This document shows, piece by piece, positions 1 through 9,582 of a stretch of 56,097 nucleotides of DNA. The position numbers and the translations under genes were made by a program. Numbering within the stretch: the first letter of the stretch is position 1; the number at the start of each line of letters is the position of its first letter. This DNA is from a virus: positions 1-56,097 of IMG/VR virus record IMGVR_UViG_3300042691_028488. The stretch is one strand, 5' to 3'. The notes beneath the pieces were generated by a model. That model saw only the letters and a program-made list of their open reading frames with translations. It was not told where the DNA came from and did not search any database.

Positions 1-785
1 AGAACTTTCTTGATATTAATCCCGATGGTTACTGTCTCTACTTTGACACTGAGGCTGCTATCACTAAATCTCTTCTAGAAAGTCGTGGTATTGATACATC
101 TCGTTTAGTTGTAGTAAACGTGGTTACCATTGAAGATTTTAGGGGCAAAGCACTCAAAGCGGTTGATCTATATCTTAAGAAACCTGTAGAAGATCGCAAA
201 CCATGCATGTTTGTGCTAGACTCTCTTGGGATGCTTTCCACTGAGAAAGAAATCACTGACGCACTGAACGACAAACAGGTTCGTGATATGACTAAATCGC
301 AACTGGTCAAAGGTGCATTCCGAATGCTCACACTTAAACTAGGTCAAGCAAATGTTCCACTTCTTGTCACAAATCACACATACGATGTCATCGGAGCTTA
401 CGTACCAACTAAAGAAATGGGAGGAGGTTCTGGACTCAAATACGCAGCAAGTACGATCATTTATCTCAGCAAAAAGAAAGAAAAGGATGGAACGGAAGTG
501 GTCGGAAATATTATCAAAGCTAAGACTGCTAAATCGCGTTTAAGTAAGGAGAATAAAGATGTTGAAGTCCGTCTGTATTATGATGAGCGCGGTCTTGATC
601 GTTACTATGGTCTTCTGGAACTTGGTGAGATTGGTGGACTCTGGAAAAATGTAGCAGGACGTTATGAGATGGATGGTAAGAAAATCTATGCTAAACAAAT
701 TCTTGCAAACCCTGAGGAATACTTCACTGAGGAAGTGATGCAAAAACTTGATGAAATTGCAAGAGAGGAATTTATGTATGGTTGA
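1..785 (+). CDS. uvsX: UvsX RecA-like recombinase, C-terminal part (5' end outside window)
   Basis: This reading frame is open from base 3 and has no start inside the window, so the N-terminus with Walker A lies upstream. About 260 residues remain. They include [19 protein letters not shown] near the left edge and a Walker-B-like strand [10 protein letters not shown], as in T4 UvsX. UvsX forms the presynaptic filament for phage recombination-dependent replication. The stop overlaps the next start by 8 bases, and the gp41-like helicase follows one gene later, which is a typical T4-like cyanophage order. The ATG at 120 is internal. Confidence 0.93.
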   Translation, partial: NFLDINPDGYCLYFDTEAAITKSLLESRGIDTSRLVVVNVVTIEDFRGKALKAVDLYLKKPVEDRKPCMFVLDSLGMLSTEKEITDALNDKQVRDMTKSQLVKGAFRMLTLKLGQANVPLLVTNHTYDVIGAYVPTKEMGGGSGLKYAASTIIYLSKKKEKDGTEVVGNIIKAKTAKSRLSKENKDVEVRLYYDERGLDRYYGLLELGEIGGLWKNVAGRYEMDGKKIYAKQILANPEEYFTEEVMQKLDEIAREEFMYG

Positions 786-1335
786 TTTACTTGACCTTAT
801 ACATGTTTATCCTAATTGTTTAGATGAAAACGTTTGTGAGTTTTTAGTAAATCTTTTTGATAGTAATACTGATTATCATTTAAGAGTTGATAACAATAAA
901 CTTCCAAATTTTACTCAATTAAATTTGACAGAAGTTCATCAAACAGATCAAACTCTAGAAAATATCCATAACTTTATAGTTCAAAAAATTATAGAATACA
1001 GAGATCAATATTATGAATATGTTGATCAAAGGGTATTTCCTACTTCACATGCTTTTGAGCAGTTAGTTCTAAAGAAGTATAATTGTGATGGTATAGATGA
1101 ATTTAATACTCATGTTGATGTTGTTGATCACGAATCATCTAAAAGATATTTGTGTTTTATCTTATACTTGAATGATGTTGATGAGGGTGGAAAAACAATT
1201 TTTAAAGATTATAGCATCACACCAAAAAAAGGATCTCTTGTTGTTTTTCCACCTTTATGGATGTACCCTTATAAAGAGGAACCACCTATTAGTGGTCCAA
1301 AATATTTGTTAACTACTTATTTACATTATACCTAA
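778..1335 (+). CDS. 2OG-Fe(II) oxygenase-like protein (prolyl-4-hydroxylase type)
   Basis: This 185-residue protein has the double-stranded beta-helix signature of 2-oxoglutarate/Fe(II) oxygenases: HVD at residues 112-114, a YLND strand, and a C-terminal [12 protein letters not shown] strand that supplies the oxoglutarate-binding basic residue. The segment where the second iron-binding His is expected reads [12 protein letters not shown], with Tyr where relatives usually have His. Activity is therefore uncertain. ATG 778 is preferred over the upstream candidate because it gives only a short overlap with uvsX. The last base is shared with the helicase start. Confidence 0.75.
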   Translation: MVDLLDLIHVYPNCLDENVCEFLVNLFDSNTDYHLRVDNNKLPNFTQLNLTEVHQTDQTLENIHNFIVQKIIEYRDQYYEYVDQRVFPTSHAFEQLVLKKYNCDGIDEFNTHVDVVDHESSKRYLCFILYLNDVDEGGKTIFKDYSITPKKGSLVVFPPLWMYPYKEEPPISGPKYLLTTYLHYT

Positions 1336-2708
1336 TGGACAGTGTTGAACTTACAGTTTTAAAAAATCTTATTTTTAATGAAGAATATGCTAGGAAGGTA
1401 ATTCCTTTTATTCAACCAGAATACTTCTCTGATGAATGCCAAAAAATTATTTTTGAAGAAACTGTAAAGTTTATCTTAAATTATAATTCTCAAATAACAA
1501 CAGAAGCATTATTAATTGAAATTTCAAATAGGAGAGATCTTAATGAAACTCAAAATAATGAATTAAGTCAAATAATCAGTTACTTAGACTATCAACCTTC
1601 AGATCAAAAATGGCTTCTTGATACTACTGAAAAGTGGTGTCGAGATCGTGCCATTTATCTTGCGTTGATGGAATCAATTTATATTGCAGATGGTAACGAT
1701 AAAAAACGAACCAGAGATGCAATACCAAGCATTCTTTCGGAAGCACTGTCAGTAAGTTTTGATAATAATATTGGACATGATTACTTACAAAATTATGAGG
1801 AAAGATATGAATTTTACCACAAGAAAGAAGATAAAATTGAATTCGACCTTGAGTACTTCAACAAAATTACAAAAGGTGGTTTACCTAATAAGACTCTCAA
1901 TGTCGCTCTTGCTGGTACGGGTGTCGGAAAAAGTCTCTTTATGTGCCATGTTGCTGCTTCCGTCTTATTACAAGGCAGGAACGTTCTCTACATCACTCTT
2001 GAAATGGCGGAGGAGAGAATTGCTGAGCGAATTGATGCCAACTTATTCAGCGTCCCAATCCAACAATTAACAGAACTTCCAAAATCAATTTTTGATAGTA
2101 AAGTTAATTCAATTTCAAATAAAACTAAAGGATCTTTAATTATTAAAGAATATCCAACTGCATCTGCTCATTCTGGACATTTTAAAGCACTCCTTAATGA
2201 ACTTGCACTAAAGAAGTCATTTAAACCTGATATTATTTTTATTGATTATCTTAATATCTGTGCCTCATCTAGATACAAAGGTAATAGTACGGTAAATTCT
2301 TACAGTTATATTAAAGCTATTGCTGAGGAACTTCGTGGATTGGCAGTTGAATTTAATGTTCCTATTGTCTCTGCAACTCAAACTACTAGAAGTGGATATG
2401 GAAATTCAGATGTTGAACTAACTGATACTAGTGAATCTTTTGGTTTACCTGCAACTGCAGACCTTATGTTTGCACTGATTAGTACAGAAGAGTTAGAGCA
2501 GTTGGGTCAAATTATGGTGAAGCAATTAAAGAATAGATATAATGATCCTACAATCTATAAGAGGTTTGTTATCGGTATTGATCGTGCCAAAATGAGACTT
2601 TATGACTGTGAACAAAAAGCACAAGATGATATTATCGATAGTGGACATGAAGATGAATATGAAGAAAAAAAATCTCTGAAGGATAAGTTTAATTCATTTA
2701 AATTTTAA
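1335..2708 (+). CDS. 41: Replicative DNA helicase, gp41/DnaB-like
   Basis: This 457-residue protein has a helical N-terminal domain and a RecA-type motor. Walker A is AGTGVGKS at residues 193-200, followed by an H1a-like stretch TLEMAEERIAERID. Walker B is DIIFIDYLN near residue 300. The length matches T4 gp41, the 5'-3' hexameric helicase that unwinds the fork and recruits primase. It starts on the last base of the preceding gene and is followed after 3 bases by an oxygenase gene, which begins the accessory sugar island. Confidence 0.93.
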   Translation: MDSVELTVLKNLIFNEEYARKVIPFIQPEYFSDECQKIIFEETVKFILNYNSQITTEALLIEISNRRDLNETQNNELSQIISYLDYQPSDQKWLLDTTEKWCRDRAIYLALMESIYIADGNDKKRTRDAIPSILSEALSVSFDNNIGHDYLQNYEERYEFYHKKEDKIEFDLEYFNKITKGGLPNKTLNVALAGTGVGKSLFMCHVAASVLLQGRNVLYITLEMAEERIAERIDANLFSVPIQQLTELPKSIFDSKVNSISNKTKGSLIIKEYPTASAHSGHFKALLNELALKKSFKPDIIFIDYLNICASSRYKGNSTVNSYSYIKAIAEELRGLAVEFNVPIVSATQTTRSGYGNSDVELTDTSESFGLPATADLMFALISTEELEQLGQIMVKQLKNRYNDPTIYKRFVIGIDRAKMRLYDCEQKAQDDIIDSGHEDEYEEKKSLKDKFNSFKF

Positions 2709-2711
2709 TTT

Positions 2712-3269
2712 ATGATATACGAAATACCTAATTTTTTATCACATGAATTTTGTGATAATGTAATAGAATACTTTAATGTAAGTGGAAAAAGAAGTCTGTG
2801 GCAGACTGATAAAAAATTTCATGGAAGAACTTTATGTCCTAGTGAAATAGATGATAATCAGTTGCTTAATAAATTTAGAGCGTTTGAACAAAAAATGGTT
2901 CAGACTGCATCTAAATTATTTTATGAAGAGCAATTTATATTCAGTGAATTTATAGATATTGTTTACTGGGCACCTGGAATGAGCATGGATGAACATGTTG
3001 ATAATTATGACCCTGATCGGGGACAAAATCCTGCAACAAAACAATTACCTTTTAGGTATTATAGTTCAGTATGCTATTTAAATGATAATTATAATGGCGG
3101 GTATACATTTTTCCCAACAGAAAATAAAGCATGTGTTCCTGAAAAGGGAAAAATTGTTATGTTTCCTTCACATATTGAACATGGGGTAACTGAGGTTAAA
3201 TTAAATCCTAGATATACTATCGCTATGTGGTTTACTATACATGAAGACCATATATTTAATTTAATTTAA
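2712..3269 (+). CDS. 2OG-Fe(II) oxygenase
   Basis: This 185-residue enzyme has a complete facial triad by eye: H95 and D97 (EHVDNYD), a distal His in PSHIEHGV near residue 157, and an Arg in NPRYTIAMWF about ten residues later. The GKIVMFPS strand is typical of prolyl-4-hydroxylase-type oxygenases. The substrate is unknown. Related small oxygenases are common in T4-like cyanophages, where protein or sugar hydroxylation is only inferred. It lies at the start of the surface-sugar island, 3 bases after the helicase stop. Confidence 0.85.
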   Translation: MIYEIPNFLSHEFCDNVIEYFNVSGKRSLWQTDKKFHGRTLCPSEIDDNQLLNKFRAFEQKMVQTASKLFYEEQFIFSEFIDIVYWAPGMSMDEHVDNYDPDRGQNPATKQLPFRYYSSVCYLNDNYNGGYTFFPTENKACVPEKGKIVMFPSHIEHGVTEVKLNPRYTIAMWFTIHEDHIFNLI

Positions 3270-3288
3270 TTCTAAGAGGATAAACTAT

Positions 3289-4428
3289 ATGTTTAAGTAT
3301 GATGGTAATCTTGGACAAGAAATCAGATGTTCTGGTGCTTATATTCCTAAAGATTTGGGTAAAGATCTAATAGAAGTTTTAAATTCTGGATGGATTAATA
3401 CTGGTAAAAAAGAAAAACTTCTAAGAGAAAAAGTTTGCAATATTTTTAATACAAAATATGCTATTGCTACTACAAGTGGTACTGGATCATTAAAATCTGC
3501 ATATTCTGCTATTGGTATAAAGTCTGGGGATGAAGTTATTACTACTCCCTGGACTTTTATTGCAACTAATACTGCCATTCTTGAAATGGGTGCAGTACCA
3601 ATATTTGCGGACATTCAAAAAAATACTTTAAATATAGATCCTAAAAGTGTTGAAGAAAAAATAACAGATAAAACTAAGGCAATAGTTTGTGTCCATTTTG
3701 CTGGAAATCCTGTGGACTTAGATGAATTAGAATTAATATCTAAAAAATATAATATCCCACTTGTGCAAGATTGTTGCCATGCTATGGGATCTTATTATAA
3801 AGATAGGAAAATTGGGTCAGGTGAACTTTGTACTTTTTCTCTCCAGACAGTTAAGATAGTTACTTGTGGTGATGGTGGATTTGTAACTACTAATAATGAA
3901 GAGTATTATAAAAGATTAAAAAAATCTATTTGGTTTGGTATTGATAGAGAATTAAGAGATGGTAGTTTTAATGTAGATCCATTTTTTGATTATATGCCAG
4001 ATACATTGGGATTTAAACTTAACATGAATGATATTACAGCATCTATGGCAAATGTTGCTTTAGATTATCTTGATGTATGTCTAGAGCGTAGAAGATATAT
4101 TGGTGAAACTTATAGGAAAGCATTTAAGAACTTTGAAAAAGTTAAACTTGTTGAATATCATGAGTTTAATACTCCTAATTACCAAATATTTCCTATATTT
4201 GTTGATAATAGAGAAACGTTTGCAAAATTGATGTTTGAAAATAATATTCATGTTCATATGAATAATAGAAGACTTGATCAATATCCAATATTTGGTGGCA
4301 TTAATGAAGAACTTGTTAATACACAATATGCAGAAGATCATCATATAATGATACCTTGTCATTATGAACTTAGTAATTCGGATATTGAAAGAGTTATTGA
4401 TGTAGTTACTAAATACGAAAAGTTATGA
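3289..4428 (+). CDS. DegT/DnrJ/EryC1/StrS-family PLP sugar aminotransferase
   Basis: This 379-residue, full-length enzyme has the nucleotide-sugar aminotransferase fold. It shows TTSGTGSLKSA near the N-terminus, VQDCCHAMGSYY with the PLP-pyridine Asp at about 161, and the Schiff-base Lys at about 189 in FSLQTVKIVTCGDGG. The family transaminates keto-sugars, giving for example perosamine-type residues. A good Shine-Dalgarno (aagagga) precedes ATG 3289. The stop overlaps the next start (ATGA). It probably supplies an amino-sugar donor for the glycosyltransferases downstream. Confidence 0.9.
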   Translation: MFKYDGNLGQEIRCSGAYIPKDLGKDLIEVLNSGWINTGKKEKLLREKVCNIFNTKYAIATTSGTGSLKSAYSAIGIKSGDEVITTPWTFIATNTAILEMGAVPIFADIQKNTLNIDPKSVEEKITDKTKAIVCVHFAGNPVDLDELELISKKYNIPLVQDCCHAMGSYYKDRKIGSGELCTFSLQTVKIVTCGDGGFVTTNNEEYYKRLKKSIWFGIDRELRDGSFNVDPFFDYMPDTLGFKLNMNDITASMANVALDYLDVCLERRRYIGETYRKAFKNFEKVKLVEYHEFNTPNYQIFPIFVDNRETFAKLMFENNIHVHMNNRRLDQYPIFGGINEELVNTQYAEDHHIMIPCHYELSNSDIERVIDVVTKYEKL

Positions 4429-5186
4429 AAATTGGAATAATCGGATTAGGTGTTGTAGGTAAAACAATACAATATTGCTTTGAAAGATTAGGACATGAAG
4501 TTATCTCTCACGATCTATTATTAAATACAAATATTGTCGATGTTTTAGATACTGAGATTTGTTATGTGTGTGTTCCGACACCAAGCAATGATGGTGGTTG
4601 TGACACTTCTATCGTAGAAAGTGTTGTTGGTGAATTGTCTGAGTTGAAATATTTGGGAATTGTTGCAATAAAATCTACAGTAGAACCTGGGACTACTAAG
4701 AAATTAATTGAAAACTATGATTTAAAGATATGTCATGTTCCAGAATTTCTTAGGGAAAGATGTTCGGTATCAGATTTTATGGATAATCATGATATATGTG
4801 TTATCGGGACTGATGACCAAGAGGTATTTGGGGTTGTTAAAAAATCGCATAGTTTTTATCCAAAAAATTTTATTATGTTAAGTCCTACACAAAGTGAAAT
4901 TTTAAAATACTTTCATAATGTGCATAATGCGACAATGATTACTTTGGCAAATGTTTTCTATGAAATATGTAATAATTGTGATGTAAATTATGATGAGATT
5001 AAGAGTGCTCTTTCAAAAAGAACTTTTATATCAGATTTGTATTTAAATTGTAATAAAAATTTGCGAGGATTTTCTGGATCTTGTTTGCCGAAAGATACTA
5101 TTGCAATAGATAATTATTGTAAAAAGAATAATATAGATATTAAATTTTTTCAAACTATTATAGAAGATAATAATAAATTTTTATGA
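4425..5186 (+). CDS. Short UDP-glucose/GDP-mannose dehydrogenase-family protein
   Basis: The N-terminus has a Rossmann motif (GIIGLGVVG), followed by CVCVPTP-like and KSTVEPGTT elements and the catalytic Cys in FSGSCLPKD. At 253 residues it is much shorter than the roughly 400-residue family norm and lacks the C-terminal UDP-binding domain. It may be a trimmed viral form or may act on an unusual substrate. It is coupled by ATGA overlaps on both sides to the aminotransferase and epimerase, which implies one pathway. A full-length paralog lies at 13938. Confidence 0.82.
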   Translation: MKIGIIGLGVVGKTIQYCFERLGHEVISHDLLLNTNIVDVLDTEICYVCVPTPSNDGGCDTSIVESVVGELSELKYLGIVAIKSTVEPGTTKKLIENYDLKICHVPEFLRERCSVSDFMDNHDICVIGTDDQEVFGVVKKSHSFYPKNFIMLSPTQSEILKYFHNVHNATMITLANVFYEICNNCDVNYDEIKSALSKRTFISDLYLNCNKNLRGFSGSCLPKDTIAIDNYCKKNNIDIKFFQTIIEDNNKFL

Positions 5187-6106
5187 AAATATTAATAACA
5201 GGTGGTACTGGATTTATTGGATCTCATCTTGCAAAATATCTCACACCTAATAACGATGTAACTATTTGTGATAATAATTTTCGTGGGAAATATGATGAAT
5301 TTTTATCCAATGTCAAGTATATTGAATGTGACTTAACTAAAGAAGATGAATATGAAAAACTTGAAACATACGATTTGATATATCATTTTGCTGGTATAAA
5401 TGGTACAAAAAATTTTTATAAAATTCCATATAAGGTATTAGAAACAAATACTCTAATTAACATTAATTTTATTAATTGGTGTAAAAAAACAAGTGTAAAA
5501 AAGGTTTTGTTTACTTCATCATCTGAAGTATATGCATCAACCCCAGATAAAAAAATTCCAACTAATGAAGACGTAATTCTTTCTGTAGAAAATATATTCA
5601 ATCCTAGATGGTCTTATGCTGGTAGTAAAATAATGGGAGAGTTGTTGTTTGCAAATTCTGGAATTAATTATTGTATCGTGAGACCTCATAATATTTACGG
5701 ACCAAGAATGGGGTATGATCATGTTATTCCTGAAGTAATTGCAAGAGTTTTTTCTCGGGAAAGTCCATTTAAAATATATGGATCAGATCAAACCAGATCT
5801 TTTTGTTATATTGATGATGCTGTTGTTATGTTGGAAAATATTATGAATAGTTCTTTAACTGATAAAAAAATCATTAATCTTGGTGTTAATAATGAGATAT
5901 TAATAAAAGAATTGGTTTATAAAATATTTGATATCTTAAAATATGACTGTGAAATATTACCCATAAAATCTAAAGAAGGATCTGTCAGTAGAAGATGTCC
6001 AAATACGGATCTTTTATCAAGTATAACTAATATGGAAAACCTCACATCCATTGAAACGGGGTTAAAGTACACATGTGAATGGTATCAAAAAAATGCACTA
6101 CTTTGA
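5183..6106 (+). CDS. NAD-dependent epimerase/dehydratase (extended SDR)
   Basis: This 307-residue nucleotide-sugar SDR begins with the NAD-binding motif ILITGGTGFIGSHL. It has an SSSEVY active-site strand and the YAGSK (YxxxK) catalytic pair near residue 149. RPHNIYGPRMGYDHVIP is typical of UDP-glucuronate decarboxylase/GalE-like enzymes. It probably works with the adjacent dehydrogenase and aminotransferase to make a modified sugar donor. The start overlaps the preceding stop (ATGA). The exact reaction cannot be fixed from sequence. Confidence 0.88.
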   Translation: MKILITGGTGFIGSHLAKYLTPNNDVTICDNNFRGKYDEFLSNVKYIECDLTKEDEYEKLETYDLIYHFAGINGTKNFYKIPYKVLETNTLININFINWCKKTSVKKVLFTSSSEVYASTPDKKIPTNEDVILSVENIFNPRWSYAGSKIMGELLFANSGINYCIVRPHNIYGPRMGYDHVIPEVIARVFSRESPFKIYGSDQTRSFCYIDDAVVMLENIMNSSLTDKKIINLGVNNEILIKELVYKIFDILKYDCEILPIKSKEGSVSRRCPNTDLLSSITNMENLTSIETGLKYTCEWYQKNALL

Positions 6107-6614
6107 AAAAATTAATCCAGATTTAATTGGAGAATTTAAAAATTTAAATTATTCACCTAGAAGACAATTTCCAGATGACGAAACTGTAAATAAATGGAAA
6201 GAAATTGGTCATCTATATGTTAATTACACTGGATTTTTGATTGAAGAGTATAAAGGACTTCCTGAATGGTGTTATAATGTTTTAAATGGTGTTTCTGAAA
6301 AATTTAAAATATCTAATGCTAAATTGTGTTTATATTGCATGACACCTGGAACTATAATGCCAGAGCACAAAGATACTTATCCAGTTTATAAGAAAATATT
6401 GAATATTGATGATCCAAATAAATTATGCCGTATCTTGGTTTTTCTTGATGACTGGAAATCTGGACATTATTTTGAAGTTGATGATGATCCAATTGTTAAT
6501 TGGAATAAGGGAGATTGTTGTATGTGGATTGGTGAAGCACCTCATATTGCAGCAAATATAGGTAGAGAAAATAGATACACGTTACAAATAACTGCTAAAT
6601 TAGATGAATTATAA
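6093..6614 (+). CDS. Aspartyl/asparaginyl beta-hydroxylase-like oxygenase
   Basis: This is a protein of about 173 residues. MTPGTIMPEHKDTY carries the first metal His-x-Asp-type site. A CRILVFLDDWKSGHYFEVDD strand and GEAPHIAANIGRENRYTLQ supply the second His and an Arg. The arrangement resembles cupin-fold aspartyl/asparaginyl beta-hydroxylases more than prolyl hydroxylases. The start at 6093 (MHYFEK) lies inside the end of the epimerase gene; an in-frame ATG at 6075 is an alternative. The substrate is unknown. Confidence 0.7.
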   Translation: MHYFEKINPDLIGEFKNLNYSPRRQFPDDETVNKWKEIGHLYVNYTGFLIEEYKGLPEWCYNVLNGVSEKFKISNAKLCLYCMTPGTIMPEHKDTYPVYKKILNIDDPNKLCRILVFLDDWKSGHYFEVDDDPIVNWNKGDCCMWIGEAPHIAANIGRENRYTLQITAKLDEL

Positions 6615-7266
6615 AAAATACTATTCTACTTTTACTTTCAAATTAACTGAACATAAAAAGGAAATAGAAAAGAAATATAATACTAATATAATTAATCCAT
6701 TTAAAGGATGCTATATCAATTCTGCTAGTAAATTGATATATATGCATATTGATAAATGTGCAAGTACATCAATTTCAACTGCATTGAGTGAAAAATATTT
6801 TATTGCTTGTGATATTTTTAAAGATAAAGAAGAATTGTTATTACAAAATTTAATTTCAAAAGATTATAAATTTTTTGCTGTTATACGAGATCCTTATTCT
6901 AGATGGATTTCTGGATTATCTGAATTTATCACTAGATTTAAAGCAACTGAAAAATATATTATTTCCCAAGTAAGTAATCACAAATATATTTTTGATGAGC
7001 ATACAATACCTCAACATTGTTCTTTAGAAATTTGTTATAAAAATAATATAGAAATAAATTATTTGCGTTTAGATAATAGACTGGAAGAAAAGATAAATGA
7101 TTTAATAGATGGTCCCGATAAAATAAGTTTAAATAAACTTAGAAAATCAAATCCATTAATAAAACTAAAATGTCAGAATATTTTTGAAAAATATATTAAA
7201 CCAAATCCAGATGAGTTTAATAACCTATATAAAGTTGATTTTGATCTCTACAGTAAATCTATATGA
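6604..7266 (+). CDS. Sulfotransferase-family protein
   Basis: This 220-residue protein carries the two PAPS-binding signatures of the sulfotransferase superfamily. MHIDKCASTSIS (residues about 48-58) matches the 5'-phosphosulfate loop, and FFAVIRDPYSRWISGL (about 88-103) matches the 3'-phosphate motif. Members transfer sulfate from PAPS to carbohydrates or other acceptors. Its place among sugar-modifying genes suggests sulfation of a surface glycan. It overlaps both neighbours by a few bases. The acceptor is not known. Confidence 0.72.
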   Translation: MNYKKYYSTFTFKLTEHKKEIEKKYNTNIINPFKGCYINSASKLIYMHIDKCASTSISTALSEKYFIACDIFKDKEELLLQNLISKDYKFFAVIRDPYSRWISGLSEFITRFKATEKYIISQVSNHKYIFDEHTIPQHCSLEICYKNNIEINYLRLDNRLEEKINDLIDGPDKISLNKLRKSNPLIKLKCQNIFEKYIKPNPDEFNNLYKVDFDLYSKSI

Positions 7267-7862
7267 ATAGTTTTAATTTTATTGATGAATTTGAAAATTT
7301 AATTGCTAATTTTTTCAATGCACCATATGCAGTTGCGACTGATTGTTGTACACATGCAATTGAGTTATGTTTAAGGTATGAAAAATATAACAACATACTA
7401 GTTCCCGAACATACCTATATTTCGGTTCCATTTACTATGGAGAAACTTGGATTAAAATGGAATTGGAAAAAAAATTATCAATGGAGAGATTATTATTATC
7501 TTGGTAATACTAATATAATAGATGCTGCTTTTTTATGGGAACAAAATTCTTATATTCCTAAAACTTATATGTGTTTAAGTTTTCAATTTAGAAAACATCT
7601 TAGTTTAGGTAGAGGTGGTATGATATTACTTGATGATAAAGATTCTTATCAAACTCTTAAAAAAATGGTATATGATGGTAGAACATCGGATAAACCATGG
7701 GGAGAACAAAATATAAACATGATAGGGTATCATTACTATATGACCCCAGAAACTGCTTCAATGGGAATTGAGAAATTTAAAGAAGTTGCTTTTAAAGAAC
7801 CGAAAAGGTATGGATATTTGAATTACCCATATTTGCCTGATATGGAGGTTTTTAAAAAATGA
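7263..7862 (+). CDS. Shortened DegT/DnrJ-like aminotransferase-family protein
   Basis: This 199-residue protein is about half the normal DegT length. Family features remain: a YAVATDCCTHAIELCL substrate/PLP region, VPEHTYISVPFTME, DAAFLW where the PLP Asp is expected, and a possible Schiff-base Lys in SFQFRKHLSLGRGGM. The C-terminal domain is missing. It may still bind PLP, or it may be a pathway accessory. It overlaps the sulfotransferase gene upstream and the first GT25-like gene downstream by ATGA. Confidence 0.72.
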   Translation: MNSFNFIDEFENLIANFFNAPYAVATDCCTHAIELCLRYEKYNNILVPEHTYISVPFTMEKLGLKWNWKKNYQWRDYYYLGNTNIIDAAFLWEQNSYIPKTYMCLSFQFRKHLSLGRGGMILLDDKDSYQTLKKMVYDGRTSDKPWGEQNINMIGYHYYMTPETASMGIEKFKEVAFKEPKRYGYLNYPYLPDMEVFKK

Positions 7863-8734
7863 ATTTAGATAATAAATTAAAAAATTTACCTCCAATATTC
7901 TATCAGAATTTAGATCATAGAACTGATAGAAAAGAAAATATGGAAAATCAATTTAAGAAATGGGGTATAAGTGATTATACCAGAGTTTCTGCTTCTAGAT
8001 TTTCTATTGATAAAATTGATCAATGGAAAGATAAGTTGGACTTGATGTTATTAACTCCATCAGACGCATCAATTGTTATGAACCAATTTACAACCATAAT
8101 TGATTGGTATAACTCTGGAATTTCGGAATATTGTATAATAATGCAAGATGATTTATCTTTAGATTTAATAGAATATTGGATGTTTGATTGGGATTACTTA
8201 ATGAAGCATCTCCCATATAATTGGGATTGTATTTTGTTATATTTTTGCCATTACGCTTACATACCAATGCACCTTAAAAAAAGACTTCATAATTGTTGTT
8301 CTGGTGCATGTTATATGATTAATAGATGGTATGCAGAAAAATTAATAAAAATGCATTTGAGACCTGATGGTGGATTTAAGTTAGATAATAGTTTAAGAGA
8401 TTGTAGAGTTGAAAAACCTTGTTATAGTAGTGATGATTTTTTGATCTATCAAATTGGTGTTAATTATACTCTTCCATTATTCTCTTTAAATCAGCATTTA
8501 TCTCAAAATCCAGATAATAAACCAAGTTTATTTCCTGGACAAGAATATAATCAGACAATACAAATGCATCATAATAAAATGAATGATATCTTTTCTAGTT
8601 ATTATATTAGAAAATGGTGGATGAATGAAAGTCAGAATTTTACTGCAGAAGACTTTTTTACTTATAATAAATCCACAGATTACAAAATGACTATAACTAT
8701 TCCATCATTTAATAATACTTATGTAACATTATGA
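7859..8734 (+). CDS. GT25-like glycosyltransferase, tandem copy 1
   Basis: The first of six consecutive paralogs, 291 residues. The family N-terminus (FYQNLDHRTDRKENMENQF) resembles LPS glycosyltransferases of family 25. The acidic motif reads MQDDLSLDLIEYW, with Gln replacing the Glu of MEDD in most copies. The shared PYNWDCI block follows, and a C-terminal WWMNESQNFTAEDFFTY block recurs in all copies. It probably adds a sugar to a surface or virion glycan. The start overlaps the upstream stop. Confidence 0.78.
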   Translation: MNLDNKLKNLPPIFYQNLDHRTDRKENMENQFKKWGISDYTRVSASRFSIDKIDQWKDKLDLMLLTPSDASIVMNQFTTIIDWYNSGISEYCIIMQDDLSLDLIEYWMFDWDYLMKHLPYNWDCILLYFCHYAYIPMHLKKRLHNCCSGACYMINRWYAEKLIKMHLRPDGGFKLDNSLRDCRVEKPCYSSDDFLIYQIGVNYTLPLFSLNQHLSQNPDNKPSLFPGQEYNQTIQMHHNKMNDIFSSYYIRKWWMNESQNFTAEDFFTYNKSTDYKMTITIPSFNNTYVTL

Positions 8735-9582
8735 ATATACAAAGTACAAATAAATTAACGGGAATACCTAAGATATTATATTTTACTAAAAATAAGAATA
8801 GAACTGATATTGAGTTGGATTTTAATTCTTGGGAAATAACCAATTATGAAAAAATTTTGATACCAAATCCAAACACTAAAACTTGGAAAAAATATATTTT
8901 AGATAATAATTTATCATTATCTGATGATGAGTTGGTTAAGAATTTTTCATATATTAAAACTATTATTGACTGGTATGATTCTTGTGATGATGAATATTGT
9001 ATTTTGATGGAAGACAATACGAATATAAATCTAGCAAATTACTGGACCTTTGATTGGAAATTTTTAATGAATGCACTTCCTTATAATTGGGATTGTATTC
9101 AATTAGGTGTTACTGGGGAAGATACTATCGATATGTATCTCAAACCAAAATCTAGCATTATTTTAAAAACTTTTTGTTTTATGATAACGAGACAATTTGC
9201 AAAAAAAGTTAAAGATTTGCACTATAAAGAAGGCAAATATCATTTATATGTTAATTGTTTTGATTTAAATATCCCAGAATATTTTTATGGGGATATAAAT
9301 TATTTTTTATTTGAACTTGGCATTACATACACATTTCCAGTATTTAATTTATTTGGAGAAACTATTTCTGAAACCGAAAAAATATCTTCAACTCATGTTG
9401 AGCAATGGTGGCAGAATGAATCTAAAAAATTTACAGTTTTTGATAAATTTCATTATTACAAAAATAACGATTCTAAGATGAAAATATATTTGGATAATAA
9501 TGATAATTATAGAAATGCGCTATCTAAAAAAATGATGGGAATAAAGTTAATATCAGATGGTAAATTGATACTATGGATTTAA
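8731..9582 (+). CDS. GT25-like glycosyltransferase, tandem copy 2 (diverged acidic motif)
   Basis: This 283-residue paralog of the flanking genes keeps the PYNWDCIQLG core and the C-terminal WWQNESKKFTVFDKFHYY block. Its metal-site motif reads MEDNTNINL instead of MEDDYDL, and the N-terminal NLDxRxDR signature is eroded to FTKNKNRTDIE. It may have altered donor specificity or no activity. It overlaps copy 1 by ATGA and copy 3 by 10 bases. Confidence 0.68.
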   Translation: MNIQSTNKLTGIPKILYFTKNKNRTDIELDFNSWEITNYEKILIPNPNTKTWKKYILDNNLSLSDDELVKNFSYIKTIIDWYDSCDDEYCILMEDNTNINLANYWTFDWKFLMNALPYNWDCIQLGVTGEDTIDMYLKPKSSIILKTFCFMITRQFAKKVKDLHYKEGKYHLYVNCFDLNIPEYFYGDINYFLFELGITYTFPVFNLFGETISETEKISSTHVEQWWQNESKKFTVFDKFHYYKNNDSKMKIYLDNNDNYRNALSKKMMGIKLISDGKLILWI

